Positions 37,966 through 46,218 of a stretch of 64,000 nt of DNA are shown piece by piece. Made by a program: the position numbers and the translations under genes. Source of the DNA: Francisella salimarina (lineage in GTDB: Bacteria > Pseudomonadota > Gammaproteobacteria > Francisellales > Francisellaceae); NCBI RefSeq assembly GCF_007923265.1, contig NZ_VOJA01000004.1, positions 336,584 through 400,583 on the forward strand, read 5' to 3'. Position 1 is the stretch's first letter. Each line of letters opens with the position of its first letter. The notes beneath the pieces were generated by a model. The model was not told the DNA's origin and ran no database searches. It saw only the letters and a list, made by a program, of their open reading frames with translations.

Positions 37966-39249
37966 ATGATGGAGTATGATAATCTTATTTTTTTGATTGT
38001 GGCTTTTGGTTTTGTCCTTCTTAATGCTTTTTTTGTTATAGCTGAATTTTCATTAGTTAAGATAAGAAGTTCGCAAGTTGAGGTTTTAAGTAAGAGAAAT
38101 GGATTACAGGGTAGAATACTTTACAAGGTTCATAGCAATATAGATATCTATCTTTCTGCTTGTCAATTTGGTATAACACTAGCTTCATTAGGTTTGGGAT
38201 GGGTTGGAGAACCTGCCTTTTCTGAACTATTAGAGCCAGTTTTTGTATTTTTTGGAGTTACAGGGAATCTTTCAAGAATTATTGCTTTTGCAATTGGGTT
38301 TGCGATTATATCATTTCTGCATATAGTGATCGGCGAGCTTATGCCTAAGTCAATGGCTATCAGGCAAACTGAAAGGCTATCCTTGCTTACTTGTATACCT
38401 CTATATGTTTTTTATTGGTTAATGTTTCCATTTATTTGGATATTAAACATTACAGCAAACAAGCTTTTAAAGTTATTTAATTTAGACACTGTGGCAGAGG
38501 CTGAGTATGGGTATACTACAGATGAGGTCAAAATTATTTTAAAAAGTAGCCACCTAAAAAAACCTCTTACAGAAGAGCATAGAGATATTTTATTAAGAAT
38601 GGTTGAGTTTTCGCATCTACAGGCAATCGATGCTATGAGGCCTATAGAAGAGATGGTAGTTATTGATTATGATTCATCAGTTAGACAAAAGCTCGAAGTG
38701 GTCAAAGACAATCTTTATACGAGATACCCTGTTTATCAAGGAGATAAAGGTAATATTATTGGAGTAATTCATACAAAGGATATTCTATGTGCCTTAGATA
38801 ATGATTTACGACAAGAGAGTTTAAGGCCGATATTAAAAGTGTCTCATCATGATCAATTAATTGATGTTTTGCGAAAATTCCAGCAAGGTAAGCCTCACTT
38901 TGCATTAGTCTATAAAAAAAATAAACCTATAGGGTTTATTACGTTAGATAACTTATTAACAATAATGATTGGTAGAATCTCTGATGAATTCCATCTTGTT
39001 AAAGAGCCATGGGTAACATTAGCGAATAACAAATTCTTGATAAAGTCTCAGGCACCTGTGTACGCAATAGAAAAATTAGCAGATGTTGATCTTTCTGAAT
39101 ATCCAGTAGATACTGTTATTGATTTGTTAATTGCTTTATTTGGGCATCAGCCAACAATAGATGATGTATGGGAGCAGGAGAGTTTTTATATTAGACCGTA
39201 TAGGTTTGAGGGTAATTCTCTAGAAGAGGTTATTCTAGAGCTTAAGTAG
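37966..39249 (+). CDS. CNNM-domain and CBS-domain membrane protein
   Basis: A protein of about 428 residues (start at 37966; the ATG at 37969 is equally possible) with an N-terminal DUF21/CNNM transmembrane domain of three to four segments (AFFVIAEFSLVKIRSS, LGLGWVGEPAF, GELMPKSMAI), a CBS pair (about residues 205-330; AMRPIEEMVVI and GVIHTKDILCAL) and a C-terminal CorC/HlyC domain (about 345-425). This is the YfjD/YtfL/PaeA-like architecture linked to magnesium, cobalt or polyamine export. The substrate cannot be told from the sequence. Confidence 0.88.
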   Translation: MMEYDNLIFLIVAFGFVLLNAFFVIAEFSLVKIRSSQVEVLSKRNGLQGRILYKVHSNIDIYLSACQFGITLASLGLGWVGEPAFSELLEPVFVFFGVTGNLSRIIAFAIGFAIISFLHIVIGELMPKSMAIRQTERLSLLTCIPLYVFYWLMFPFIWILNITANKLLKLFNLDTVAEAEYGYTTDEVKIILKSSHLKKPLTEEHRDILLRMVEFSHLQAIDAMRPIEEMVVIDYDSSVRQKLEVVKDNLYTRYPVYQGDKGNIIGVIHTKDILCALDNDLRQESLRPILKVSHHDQLIDVLRKFQQGKPHFALVYKKNKPIGFITLDNLLTIMIGRISDEFHLVKEPWVTLANNKFLIKSQAPVYAIEKLADVDLSEYPVDTVIDLLIALFGHQPTIDDVWEQESFYIRPYRFEGNSLEEVILELK

Positions 39250-39338
39250 GATGCCAAAAATTCAAAGTATGAAAAAGTGACTTAAAAAAATAGCTGTGTT
39301 AGTATATGGCAGAAATTTTATTAAGAAAAAATGATTAA

Positions 39339-39689
39339 ATGGTTAACTTTAGGTTCTATAAAACTAACAAACAAAAAGGAATATCTTTGGTTGAGAGTAT
39401 AATCTCATCAGGGTTGATTTTGTTTGTTTTGTCATCATCATTTTTGGTAATAAATTCCTCGATAACCACTTCAGTAATAGCAGAAAAGAAAACACAACTA
39501 ATACAGGAGTTAGATAAAAAAATAGCTATTTATGTTTTAACTGGTAAATTTAATACTAAGGCAGTCAGTAGTGATTATTTTTTTCAGAAAAGAGTTAGTA
39601 ATCCTAAAATGATTAAATTTATCGCTAAAAATAAGAATTTTGATATTTGTGTTTCTAAGGAAGTTATGAAATATGTGTCAAATTCATAG
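39339..39689 (+). CDS. Minor pseudopilin, PilV/PulG-like, C-terminally short (cassette 1, gene A)
   Basis: A 116-residue prepilin with basic leader ending QKG, predicted cleavage after G14, and mature start ISLVESIISSG, with the glutamate at mature position 5. It parallels the gene at 42689 in the region after the membrane helix (AEKKTQLIQELDKKIAIYVL against TEKRVELANELEARVDNYML) but ends about 120 residues earlier. Its last 17 bases overlap the next gene. It opens the first of two tandem paralogous minor-pilin cassettes, so it should be processed by PilD and seated in the pilus tip complex. Confidence 0.85.
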   Translation: MVNFRFYKTNKQKGISLVESIISSGLILFVLSSSFLVINSSITTSVIAEKKTQLIQELDKKIAIYVLTGKFNTKAVSSDYFFQKRVSNPKMIKFIAKNKNFDICVSKEVMKYVSNS

Positions 39690-40581
39690 GAATCGGCTGA
39701 TTTCAGGCTTTACGCTAGTTGAGCTCATGGTTGGTATCACTATTTCTATCATAGTGATTACGATGGCAGTCAATATATATGTGTCTACAAAAAGGAGTTA
39801 TCAAAAAGCAAAGCTTAATATTGAGCAAAATATAAAAGTTATTTCAGCGCAGAAAGTGCTTTCTGATGCTATTGTAAATGCAGGTTTATCATGTAAATAT
39901 GGATCAGATCATCAACTTTATGTCAATAGAACTGGAGAAGACTCTCGTAGATTTAAGTTTTTTTACGATAATTATTCAGTTAGATTAGGAAAGTTATCGA
40001 CCATAGAAAATTTGTTAAAAAATTCTTCTAACCAAAAATTTTTATTCCATTCTGGTACAGACTACTTGATGGTTAAAACAGAAAACTCATCTGCAGAACT
40101 TACGCAAAAACCATTAAATTTAAGTTTGTATTTAGACAAAACTCAGCAATGGCAGAATGGTGATTATCTAGCACTTTGTAATAATGACTATATAGATATT
40201 GTTAAAATATCTAGCACTAATAATGAAACAAAACAAATAAGACTTGCCTCAGCGCCAGCTAATGAATTTAACAAGGGTGATTATATAGGTAAGATAAATA
40301 TTCAAATTTTTTTTACAGCTGCTACAGTCGATCCTAAGAAACCAAGTGAATATAAGTATTCTTTGTATATGTTAGTTAAAAATGGTCAAGCTCATGCAAC
40401 AGTATATCCCATCGTGGAAGGGGTTTCTGATCTTAAGTTAACTTATGCTGTTTCAGATAACAAGAATCTTTCTTGGAAAGAAATATATCAAGATACAAGC
40501 TTGAATGAAATAGGAGCTAAAGCACTAAAAATATCATTTAAATTGGATAATCAGTATTATGATAAAGTAGTTTTGTTATGA
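39673..40581 (+). CDS. PilW-like minor pilin (cassette 1, gene B)
   Basis: A 302-residue prepilin with cleavage expected after G12 (RLISG), mature FTLVELMVGITISIIV, and glutamate at mature position 5. The globular part is beta-rich and resembles PilW-type minor pilins, with a segment KYSLYMLVKNGQA close to YSLYVFIKDSNSN of its paralogue at 43412. It overlaps genes A and C (17 and 4 bases), so translation is likely coupled across the cassette. Confidence 0.88.
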   Translation: MCQIHRNRLISGFTLVELMVGITISIIVITMAVNIYVSTKRSYQKAKLNIEQNIKVISAQKVLSDAIVNAGLSCKYGSDHQLYVNRTGEDSRRFKFFYDNYSVRLGKLSTIENLLKNSSNQKFLFHSGTDYLMVKTENSSAELTQKPLNLSLYLDKTQQWQNGDYLALCNNDYIDIVKISSTNNETKQIRLASAPANEFNKGDYIGKINIQIFFTAATVDPKKPSEYKYSLYMLVKNGQAHATVYPIVEGVSDLKLTYAVSDNKNLSWKEIYQDTSLNEIGAKALKISFKLDNQYYDKVVLL

Positions 40582-41984
40582 AATATTTTCGTTTAGTGAG
40601 TTTGATAAGAGAATCAGGATCTTCATTATTATCGGCAATGATATTTGCCTTTGTGGTGTTAGTTACAGTATCAAGCCTTGCATATATTGTTAGGTACAAT
40701 TTATTGAGCATAAAAAGTCTCCAGTCACAAGAAATAATATCAACGGTGGAGCAGCAATATATTCAAGAAATATCTCGCAAAGGAGCTATAGCTACAGGAA
40801 GTTCTGAATTCGGCGATTATCTCATAGAAAATGCGTTACAGCGTAATAGACAAGCTATTTTCTCTAATAGTAATACTGTGGTAAATCTATATGATTCGGA
40901 GCCGACGGCAATAAGTATGGATATGCAGCATAAGCTTTTTTATAAAGATAAGCTAATGTTAACTAAGAAAATAATCTATAAAGAGTTACCAAAACATTCG
41001 ATGACTGACTATCACTCATCTTTGATACCAATTAATGTTCCGTATGTTGATGTTGCAAGAATGAGTAGTTCACAGAAGTTTTATAGACTTAATACAAATC
41101 AGGAGATTAGTGACTCAGAGCGAGGCTATATAGGATACATCAAAAAAGAGTATGATTGGCTGTTGGTATCGATTAATAATAATATCCAAATTATAAATCT
41201 GAAAAATTTAGATTTGTCTGAAAATTATAATGTTAAAGTTGGTTGGCAACTTCGTAAAGGTAATTGGCACGTATTATTAGCCATATATGATAGTCAGCAT
41301 TTGTATATATTCAAAACTAGGCTAAGCGATCTGACAAATAATTTTTCTAAGGCAATTTTAGATTTGTCAACGCCATGTAAAATAATTAATACACCCAAGG
41401 ATATAGCAGCATTAAGTTGGTACTATCAATTAGATGAAACGCAACCTAGTTTGGTAGTTTTATCTACACGTAGAGATAGTTCAGGTAGTATGAGTATTAT
41501 TGTGCAAGATGTTGAATATGACGAGTCTAATAGTAGATATACAGTTTTGATAAAAGATATAATAAATGCGAATGAGGAAACTAATAATAGTAATATTTAT
41601 GTACAGGCATTAGACCCAAGTAGAACTCTTTCAAAAAGCTTACTGTATCTATTCATTGGAAATAAATTAATAGTTTATGGTTTAGATAACTCTTTCAAAG
41701 CTAGTAAAAAAGAGGTTGATTTAGGTAAAGTTGTTGAGAACCCTCCTATAATTGTTAGGAAAAATCAATATAGTAATTATATTTTGGCTTATAATGGGGA
41801 TCACTATTATCAGTATTTATATACTAATAATACTAAGCTCATTAGAGTTGTAAAAATAATAAGATATCCCAAAGAAAAAATCCAAAATATAATAGTTAAA
41901 TACGGTCTAAAGTTTATAGTTACTAGGATGAAAGTTTATATAGAGGACTTTAATAATGAGCGTGTTGAGACAGTTGAGATATAG
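40578..41984 (+). CDS. PilX/GspK-like minor pilin (cassette 1, gene C)
   Basis: A 468-residue protein with a short leader ending ESG and mature SSLLSAMIFAFVVLVTV; position 5 is serine rather than glutamate, as in GspK and some PilX proteins that cap the pilus tip. The globular part is unusually long and beta-rich. It aligns with the 604-residue paralogue at 44342 (SSLIPINVPYVDVARMSSS against RSVIPLNLPYINAEAMSQA) and stops where that protein still has about 85 residues. The stop TAG at 41982-41984 is followed in the same frame by the next gene. Confidence 0.85.
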   Translation: MKYFRLVSLIRESGSSLLSAMIFAFVVLVTVSSLAYIVRYNLLSIKSLQSQEIISTVEQQYIQEISRKGAIATGSSEFGDYLIENALQRNRQAIFSNSNTVVNLYDSEPTAISMDMQHKLFYKDKLMLTKKIIYKELPKHSMTDYHSSLIPINVPYVDVARMSSSQKFYRLNTNQEISDSERGYIGYIKKEYDWLLVSINNNIQIINLKNLDLSENYNVKVGWQLRKGNWHVLLAIYDSQHLYIFKTRLSDLTNNFSKAILDLSTPCKIINTPKDIAALSWYYQLDETQPSLVVLSTRRDSSGSMSIIVQDVEYDESNSRYTVLIKDIINANEETNNSNIYVQALDPSRTLSKSLLYLFIGNKLIVYGLDNSFKASKKEVDLGKVVENPPIIVRKNQYSNYILAYNGDHYYQYLYTNNTKLIRVVKIIRYPKEKIQNIIVKYGLKFIVTRMKVYIEDFNNERVETVEI

Positions 41985-42617
41985 GTGAATAACTTGATAA
42001 AGCTAAAATATGTTGTATTAGTATCTATTTTTTTTCTGGTCTCTAATTTGGTATATGCTAGTAGTTGTCAGCTTATTGATAATCAGAGTGGCTATAAGGG
42101 ATTTTTAGAGTTTAGTTGTGATGCGGAAATATCGCTTGATGATAATAAAATTGTTTTTTATCTAATAGGAAAGGGTGTTGATGTTGATTCAATAGATCTT
42201 GCAAATGCAGATGTTAAATACTCTGTTGATGATATTGCTGAAAATGTTAAAAGAGTTAGTTTAAATATCTCAAAAAAAACTTTGTTTATCGACTTTGATT
42301 ATTTTGCATATAAAGATAAACCAGTAAAACTAAAAATAACTGTGAAAAAGAATAGTAACTTGAATTATAAGGTTCTTTGGGGTGGGATTGTAAAAAACTC
42401 ATACAAAATTCAAAAAAGTAGTGGTAATAATCTTCAGTTTTATAGAACTACATCAAAAGATATCTTTGCAATTAAAGATGGCTTCAAATGTACATTAAAT
42501 GATGATTGTGATGGCAGGATAAAGCTTCTAACTCAAAATAATTTAGAAAATCATAAATCGTTACAAAAAGTTTTGGGTTATCTAAATTTTGGCATTATTT
42601 ACCAAAAATTAGATTAA
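41985..42617 (+). CDS. Exported protein joining a chitinase-type N-domain to a PilX-type tail (cassette 1, gene D)
   Basis: A 210-residue protein with GTG start directly after the TAG of gene C and in the same frame, and a signal peptide (about residues 1-25, ending YA-S). Residues about 27-70 (CQLIDNQSGYKGFLEFSCD, then LDDNKIVFYL and GVDVDSIDLAN) match the N-terminal domain of the chitinase at 50318 ([38 protein letters not shown]). The C-terminal 55 residues (IFAIKDGFKCTLNDDCDGR onward to the LGYLNFGIIY end) match the end of the PilX-like protein at 44342 (IYAMPDGFTCTINGNCNTS, SYLNIVYK). It therefore combines both parts. Confidence 0.75.
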   Translation: MNNLIKLKYVVLVSIFFLVSNLVYASSCQLIDNQSGYKGFLEFSCDAEISLDDNKIVFYLIGKGVDVDSIDLANADVKYSVDDIAENVKRVSLNISKKTLFIDFDYFAYKDKPVKLKITVKKNSNLNYKVLWGGIVKNSYKIQKSSGNNLQFYRTTSKDIFAIKDGFKCTLNDDCDGRIKLLTQNNLENHKSLQKVLGYLNFGIIYQKLD

Positions 42618-42688
42618 TATTAAATTTAGTAAAGGATAGATAAGTATTTTTATGATATTATATTAGTTATCTGTATAGAAATGCTGAT

Positions 42689-43399
42689 GTGATTTATATC
42701 TTGAGAAAGTACGATAAGGGCTTAAATACTAAAAAACGTAAAGGATTCACCTTTCTTGAAGTTTTAATTGCTTCATTATTGGGTGTGTTTGTTCTTATTG
42801 CTGTTTTTTATGCGGTTGGAAATATACTATCAAATGGGGTTTTAACTGAGAAAAGGGTTGAACTAGCAAATGAGTTAGAGGCTAGAGTAGACAATTATAT
42901 GTTAGCGGGAAATTTTGATGATAGTCCATCAGGAGACTTGGCTTTTAGTAGGGTTGATAGTGGCAGTGGTATACGTGAATTCATAGGAATAAATTCTAAC
43001 TTTTCATTACAAGTTATCAAGAGAGCTTATGTGCCTATAACAGTTGCTGAGATTATTGATCGTGAGCTGGGTCCATATATGCGTCGTGCTAATGAAATAT
43101 ATATTGAGAAAAATGCAAGTGTGATTGATGATCCAGCGGTATTAGCGGATATAGAGGTGGCAAGGAATCAATATTTGTCAGCTAGTACGAGTAAGTGGTC
43201 GTCAAGTACCGCAGTTTTATTAAATTTAGGTACTACTCAAATTGTAACAACAGTTCCATTAGCTGATGCACCACTTGGTTCTGGTGCTTATATAACTGTA
43301 GCACCATTTACTAACGCTGATATTACTCCGGCTATTTTATGGCACTGTACGGCTTTTGGGTTTGATTCTGATTTGCTTCCTTCTTGGTGTGTTTTATAG
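42689..43399 (+). CDS. Minor pseudopilin, PilV/PulG-like (cassette 2, gene A')
   Basis: A 236-residue prepilin starting at GTG (42689; a TTG at 42701 is possible), leader ending KKRKG with cleavage after G19, mature FTFLEVLIASLLG with glutamate at position 5. The C-terminal 120 residues, absent from the cassette 1 copy, include a region rich in Thr, Ala and Val and end in a cysteine pair (HCTAFG and WCVL). It starts the second tandem cassette, after a 71-base gap that may hold a separate promoter. Confidence 0.86.
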   Translation: MIYILRKYDKGLNTKKRKGFTFLEVLIASLLGVFVLIAVFYAVGNILSNGVLTEKRVELANELEARVDNYMLAGNFDDSPSGDLAFSRVDSGSGIREFIGINSNFSLQVIKRAYVPITVAEIIDRELGPYMRRANEIYIEKNASVIDDPAVLADIEVARNQYLSASTSKWSSSTAVLLNLGTTQIVTTVPLADAPLGSGAYITVAPFTNADITPAILWHCTAFGFDSDLLPSWCVL

Positions 43400-43411
43400 T
43401 AGAGGATAGAG

Positions 43412-44332
43412 ATGCTAGCATTTTTGAACAAAAGAAATAAAAAAGGCTTCACTTTAACAGAACTATTAGTTGCTACAGTGATTGCAGTGATTGCACTTTC
43501 TGCTTTGATTAATACATATATAGGAGTTAAGCATAGTTATACAGAGTATAAAGATAAAACAACTGCAGAATCTAGTGGGTTACTGGTTAAAAATTTTTTA
43601 TATGATTTTATTAAAGATGTCGGTTTTGCCTGTAATTTTGGTAGCTTAAATCAAACATATTATGATAGTACTTCCGATTCTCTTGATAATTTCTTTTATA
43701 ATTCAGCAATGATTCAAGTAGGTCAGTTGCCTCTACCAGTTTCTGATCATTTATCAGAGGCTTTAGAAAATGGATGCTCTGGAGAGTGCTTTAAGAGTGG
43801 CACAGATTACATAATGATAAAGAAAGAAGAAAGTCATGCTTATCTTACACAAATAAACTCCTCTAGTTCAGAATTACATACTACTTCAGTAGAAGATATA
43901 TCTGCTGGAGACTATTTGTTTCTGTGTAATAAAAATCATATTAATCTTGTCAAAGCAACGGGTATCAATAGTGGAAGTGGTATTATTGACTTATCTCGAG
44001 CACCACAGGGTAGTGATTATTACCCTGGAGACTATGTCGGTAAATATTCTTTACAAATTTTGTATATTAGAGATACTGGAGAGAAAGATGATGACGGACA
44101 AAGTATTTATTCGTTATATGTATTTATCAAAGATAGTAATTCTAATGGGGTATCTCACGAACTTGTAAGGGGTGTTGATAACTTAACTGTTGAGTTAGCA
44201 ACTATTAGTAATGGTAATATAACATGGAATAATGTTTCTACTGATATAGATGTTAGTAGTTCTAATTATTCATCAATTAAGATATCTTTTGACTTAGATG
44301 GGCAAACATTTCGTAAGATAATTAACTTATAG
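43412..44332 (+). CDS. PilW-like minor pilin (cassette 2, gene B')
   Basis: A 306-residue prepilin with leader ending KKG, cleavage after G12, mature FTLTELLVATVIAV and glutamate at position 5. Paralogue of the PilW-like gene at 39673: DVGFACNFGSLNQTYYDS, GTDYIMIKKEES, and YSLYVFIKDSN all have counterparts there. It has CSGEC (about residues 131-135), a cysteine pair the cassette 1 copy lacks. It starts 13 bases after gene A' and is followed 10 bases later by gene C'. Confidence 0.88.
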   Translation: MLAFLNKRNKKGFTLTELLVATVIAVIALSALINTYIGVKHSYTEYKDKTTAESSGLLVKNFLYDFIKDVGFACNFGSLNQTYYDSTSDSLDNFFYNSAMIQVGQLPLPVSDHLSEALENGCSGECFKSGTDYIMIKKEESHAYLTQINSSSSELHTTSVEDISAGDYLFLCNKNHINLVKATGINSGSGIIDLSRAPQGSDYYPGDYVGKYSLQILYIRDTGEKDDDGQSIYSLYVFIKDSNSNGVSHELVRGVDNLTVELATISNGNITWNNVSTDIDVSSSNYSSIKISFDLDGQTFRKIINL

Positions 44333-44341
44333 GTTATTAAA

Positions 44342-46156
44342 ATGACAAAAAAAATTAAAGGCTCTGCACTATTAGCATCTTTAATATTTGCCTTCGTAAT
44401 ACTAGTAGTAGTATCAGCACTTGCGTATAACTACAGGATGGATTCTTTAGCGGTTAGTACTATGCTTGATCAAAAGCAAAATATAGGTGTGGATGAGGGC
44501 TATTTTGGCAGCATTATAGGTGGCTTGGATACTTCACAAGATAAAGAAGAAACAATAGATGGTTATAGATTTCAGACAACTATTGATTCTTCGGTCCTGA
44601 AATTTTTGTATGATAACAATAATGCTGACTTATATGAAGCGGAGCCATATATAATAACTTATAATTATACTCATAGATTTTTTGAGAATGAGATCAACCG
44701 ATACACCAGAGAATTTATATATAATACATTACCAAGTTCTTCTGTTATGACTCAATATGACAGGTCAGTTATTCCTCTAAATCTACCATATATTAATGCT
44801 GAAGCTATGAGTCAAGCAGAATATAATTATAAAATTGGAAGTCAAAATGCAGTTCCAGTTGAGGGAGGCTATATTGGATATTTACAAAAGCCTGTGATAG
44901 ATGGTTATGATGGTACTGGATCAAAGGATGACTATATCGTTGAGCAAGGTAATGGTAATATAAAGTATATTTTATGTCATAAGCCAGAGGACGGTGGAAA
45001 TAGAATAGTTGTATCAGAGAACTCTTGGGATGCTCACCATGATCATGGTGATTATAGGGGACCTTGTTTGGATAATGGTTCACGTAGTTTTACGATAAAT
45101 GTATATGGTAATACTTTAACTATGACTTTCCCTGAGGTTTTGGCTTTGAGTTATTATCATTTCAGTGTAGGTTGGGGTCTTGAAAATGGTCAATGGACTC
45201 TTTATTTAGCTATTTATGATTTAGATAGAGTCTATACTTCTTCAGCTGCTCTCAATGATATCAAGAACAATCCATCAACAGCAGAAGTATCTTTATCAAA
45301 CTGGAAAGAGGTCTCTGGATTAGAAGAGTTTGATGGTGGTGATATTGTTAATGTAACATGGTACTTTGATAATGTAGAAGATGTTCCAAAGTTACTAGTT
45401 CTGGAAAAGTTTCTTAGAGATGGTGACTATGATATGGATGTTTATCGAACAACTTATGCTTCAGCTAGCAAAACTTATGCAGCTACGCTAACGGATAGAT
45501 TTGTCACTGGCTCAACCAATTTTAATGATAAAGAGGTTTTTACAGTCGTTCCGGATAGTTTATTTACATTATTCGGTGCAGTACCATTAATCTTTCAAGG
45601 TAAGAATATCATAGACTTTAATTATGATGCTCCTTATAAATTAGGTGATGGGGTAGGTTCAACTAAATCAGTTTTAACAGCTAATGTTACCAATAAGCCA
45701 GTTATTATCAAGAAAAATGCAACACAGTTTTATATAGTCTATTTCAATAATAATACTGTCTATAAATATCTCTATAATTATGGAGTAGGAGCACCATCAC
45801 TAGTGTTACCAAATAATAGTTTCTCCGGACAAACTATTCAAAAAATTATTGCCAAATATGGGGCTTTATTTATTATTACAAATAGTAATATATATGTTGA
45901 AAATATCTCAAATTCAGCACTGATAAGCCGCGTGGCTATATATGGAGCAAATTATCAAATTGCTAGAGATAGTAGTGGTAGAATTTATGCTATGCCAGAT
46001 GGTTTTACTTGTACTATCAATGGCAATTGTAATACTTCTTCTAGAGTTTATCTTGATAGTGGATGTGGAGCATATAGTGGTGGTTGCGATGCAATGAATG
46101 AGCTTGATGATTTGTCATCATACCTAAATATAGTTTATAAGAATTTCAGCTATTAA
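44342..46156 (+). CDS. Large PilX/GspK-like minor pilin with metal-binding-type motif (cassette 2, gene C')
   Basis: A 604-residue protein with leader ending IKG, predicted cleavage after G7, mature SALLASLIFAFVILVVV lacking glutamate at position 5, as in GspK-type tip pilins. Inserted at residues about 210-242 is a compact ILCHKPEDGG ... AHHDHGDYRGPC motif; similar CHxPPG...AHxxHGDxxGxC segments occur in many secreted bacterial proteins. The paralogue in cassette 1 lacks this insert. The C-terminal tail (GFTCTINGNCNTS and a CGAYSGGC pair) is the part carried separately by the protein at 41985. Confidence 0.85.
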   Translation: MTKKIKGSALLASLIFAFVILVVVSALAYNYRMDSLAVSTMLDQKQNIGVDEGYFGSIIGGLDTSQDKEETIDGYRFQTTIDSSVLKFLYDNNNADLYEAEPYIITYNYTHRFFENEINRYTREFIYNTLPSSSVMTQYDRSVIPLNLPYINAEAMSQAEYNYKIGSQNAVPVEGGYIGYLQKPVIDGYDGTGSKDDYIVEQGNGNIKYILCHKPEDGGNRIVVSENSWDAHHDHGDYRGPCLDNGSRSFTINVYGNTLTMTFPEVLALSYYHFSVGWGLENGQWTLYLAIYDLDRVYTSSAALNDIKNNPSTAEVSLSNWKEVSGLEEFDGGDIVNVTWYFDNVEDVPKLLVLEKFLRDGDYDMDVYRTTYASASKTYAATLTDRFVTGSTNFNDKEVFTVVPDSLFTLFGAVPLIFQGKNIIDFNYDAPYKLGDGVGSTKSVLTANVTNKPVIIKKNATQFYIVYFNNNTVYKYLYNYGVGAPSLVLPNNSFSGQTIQKIIAKYGALFIITNSNIYVENISNSALISRVAIYGANYQIARDSSGRIYAMPDGFTCTINGNCNTSSRVYLDSGCGAYSGGCDAMNELDDLSSYLNIVYKNFSY

Positions 46157-46218
46157 GATTTTTTCCAAAAATACTAAAATTTAGTTATACTGATAGCTTA
46201 TGATATAAGACTTATGAT

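Noticed and set aside
44805-45083. A 92-codon minus-strand frame inside the large PilX-like gene
   Set aside because: It is a reverse complement shadow of the histidine-rich motif region; no start signal.
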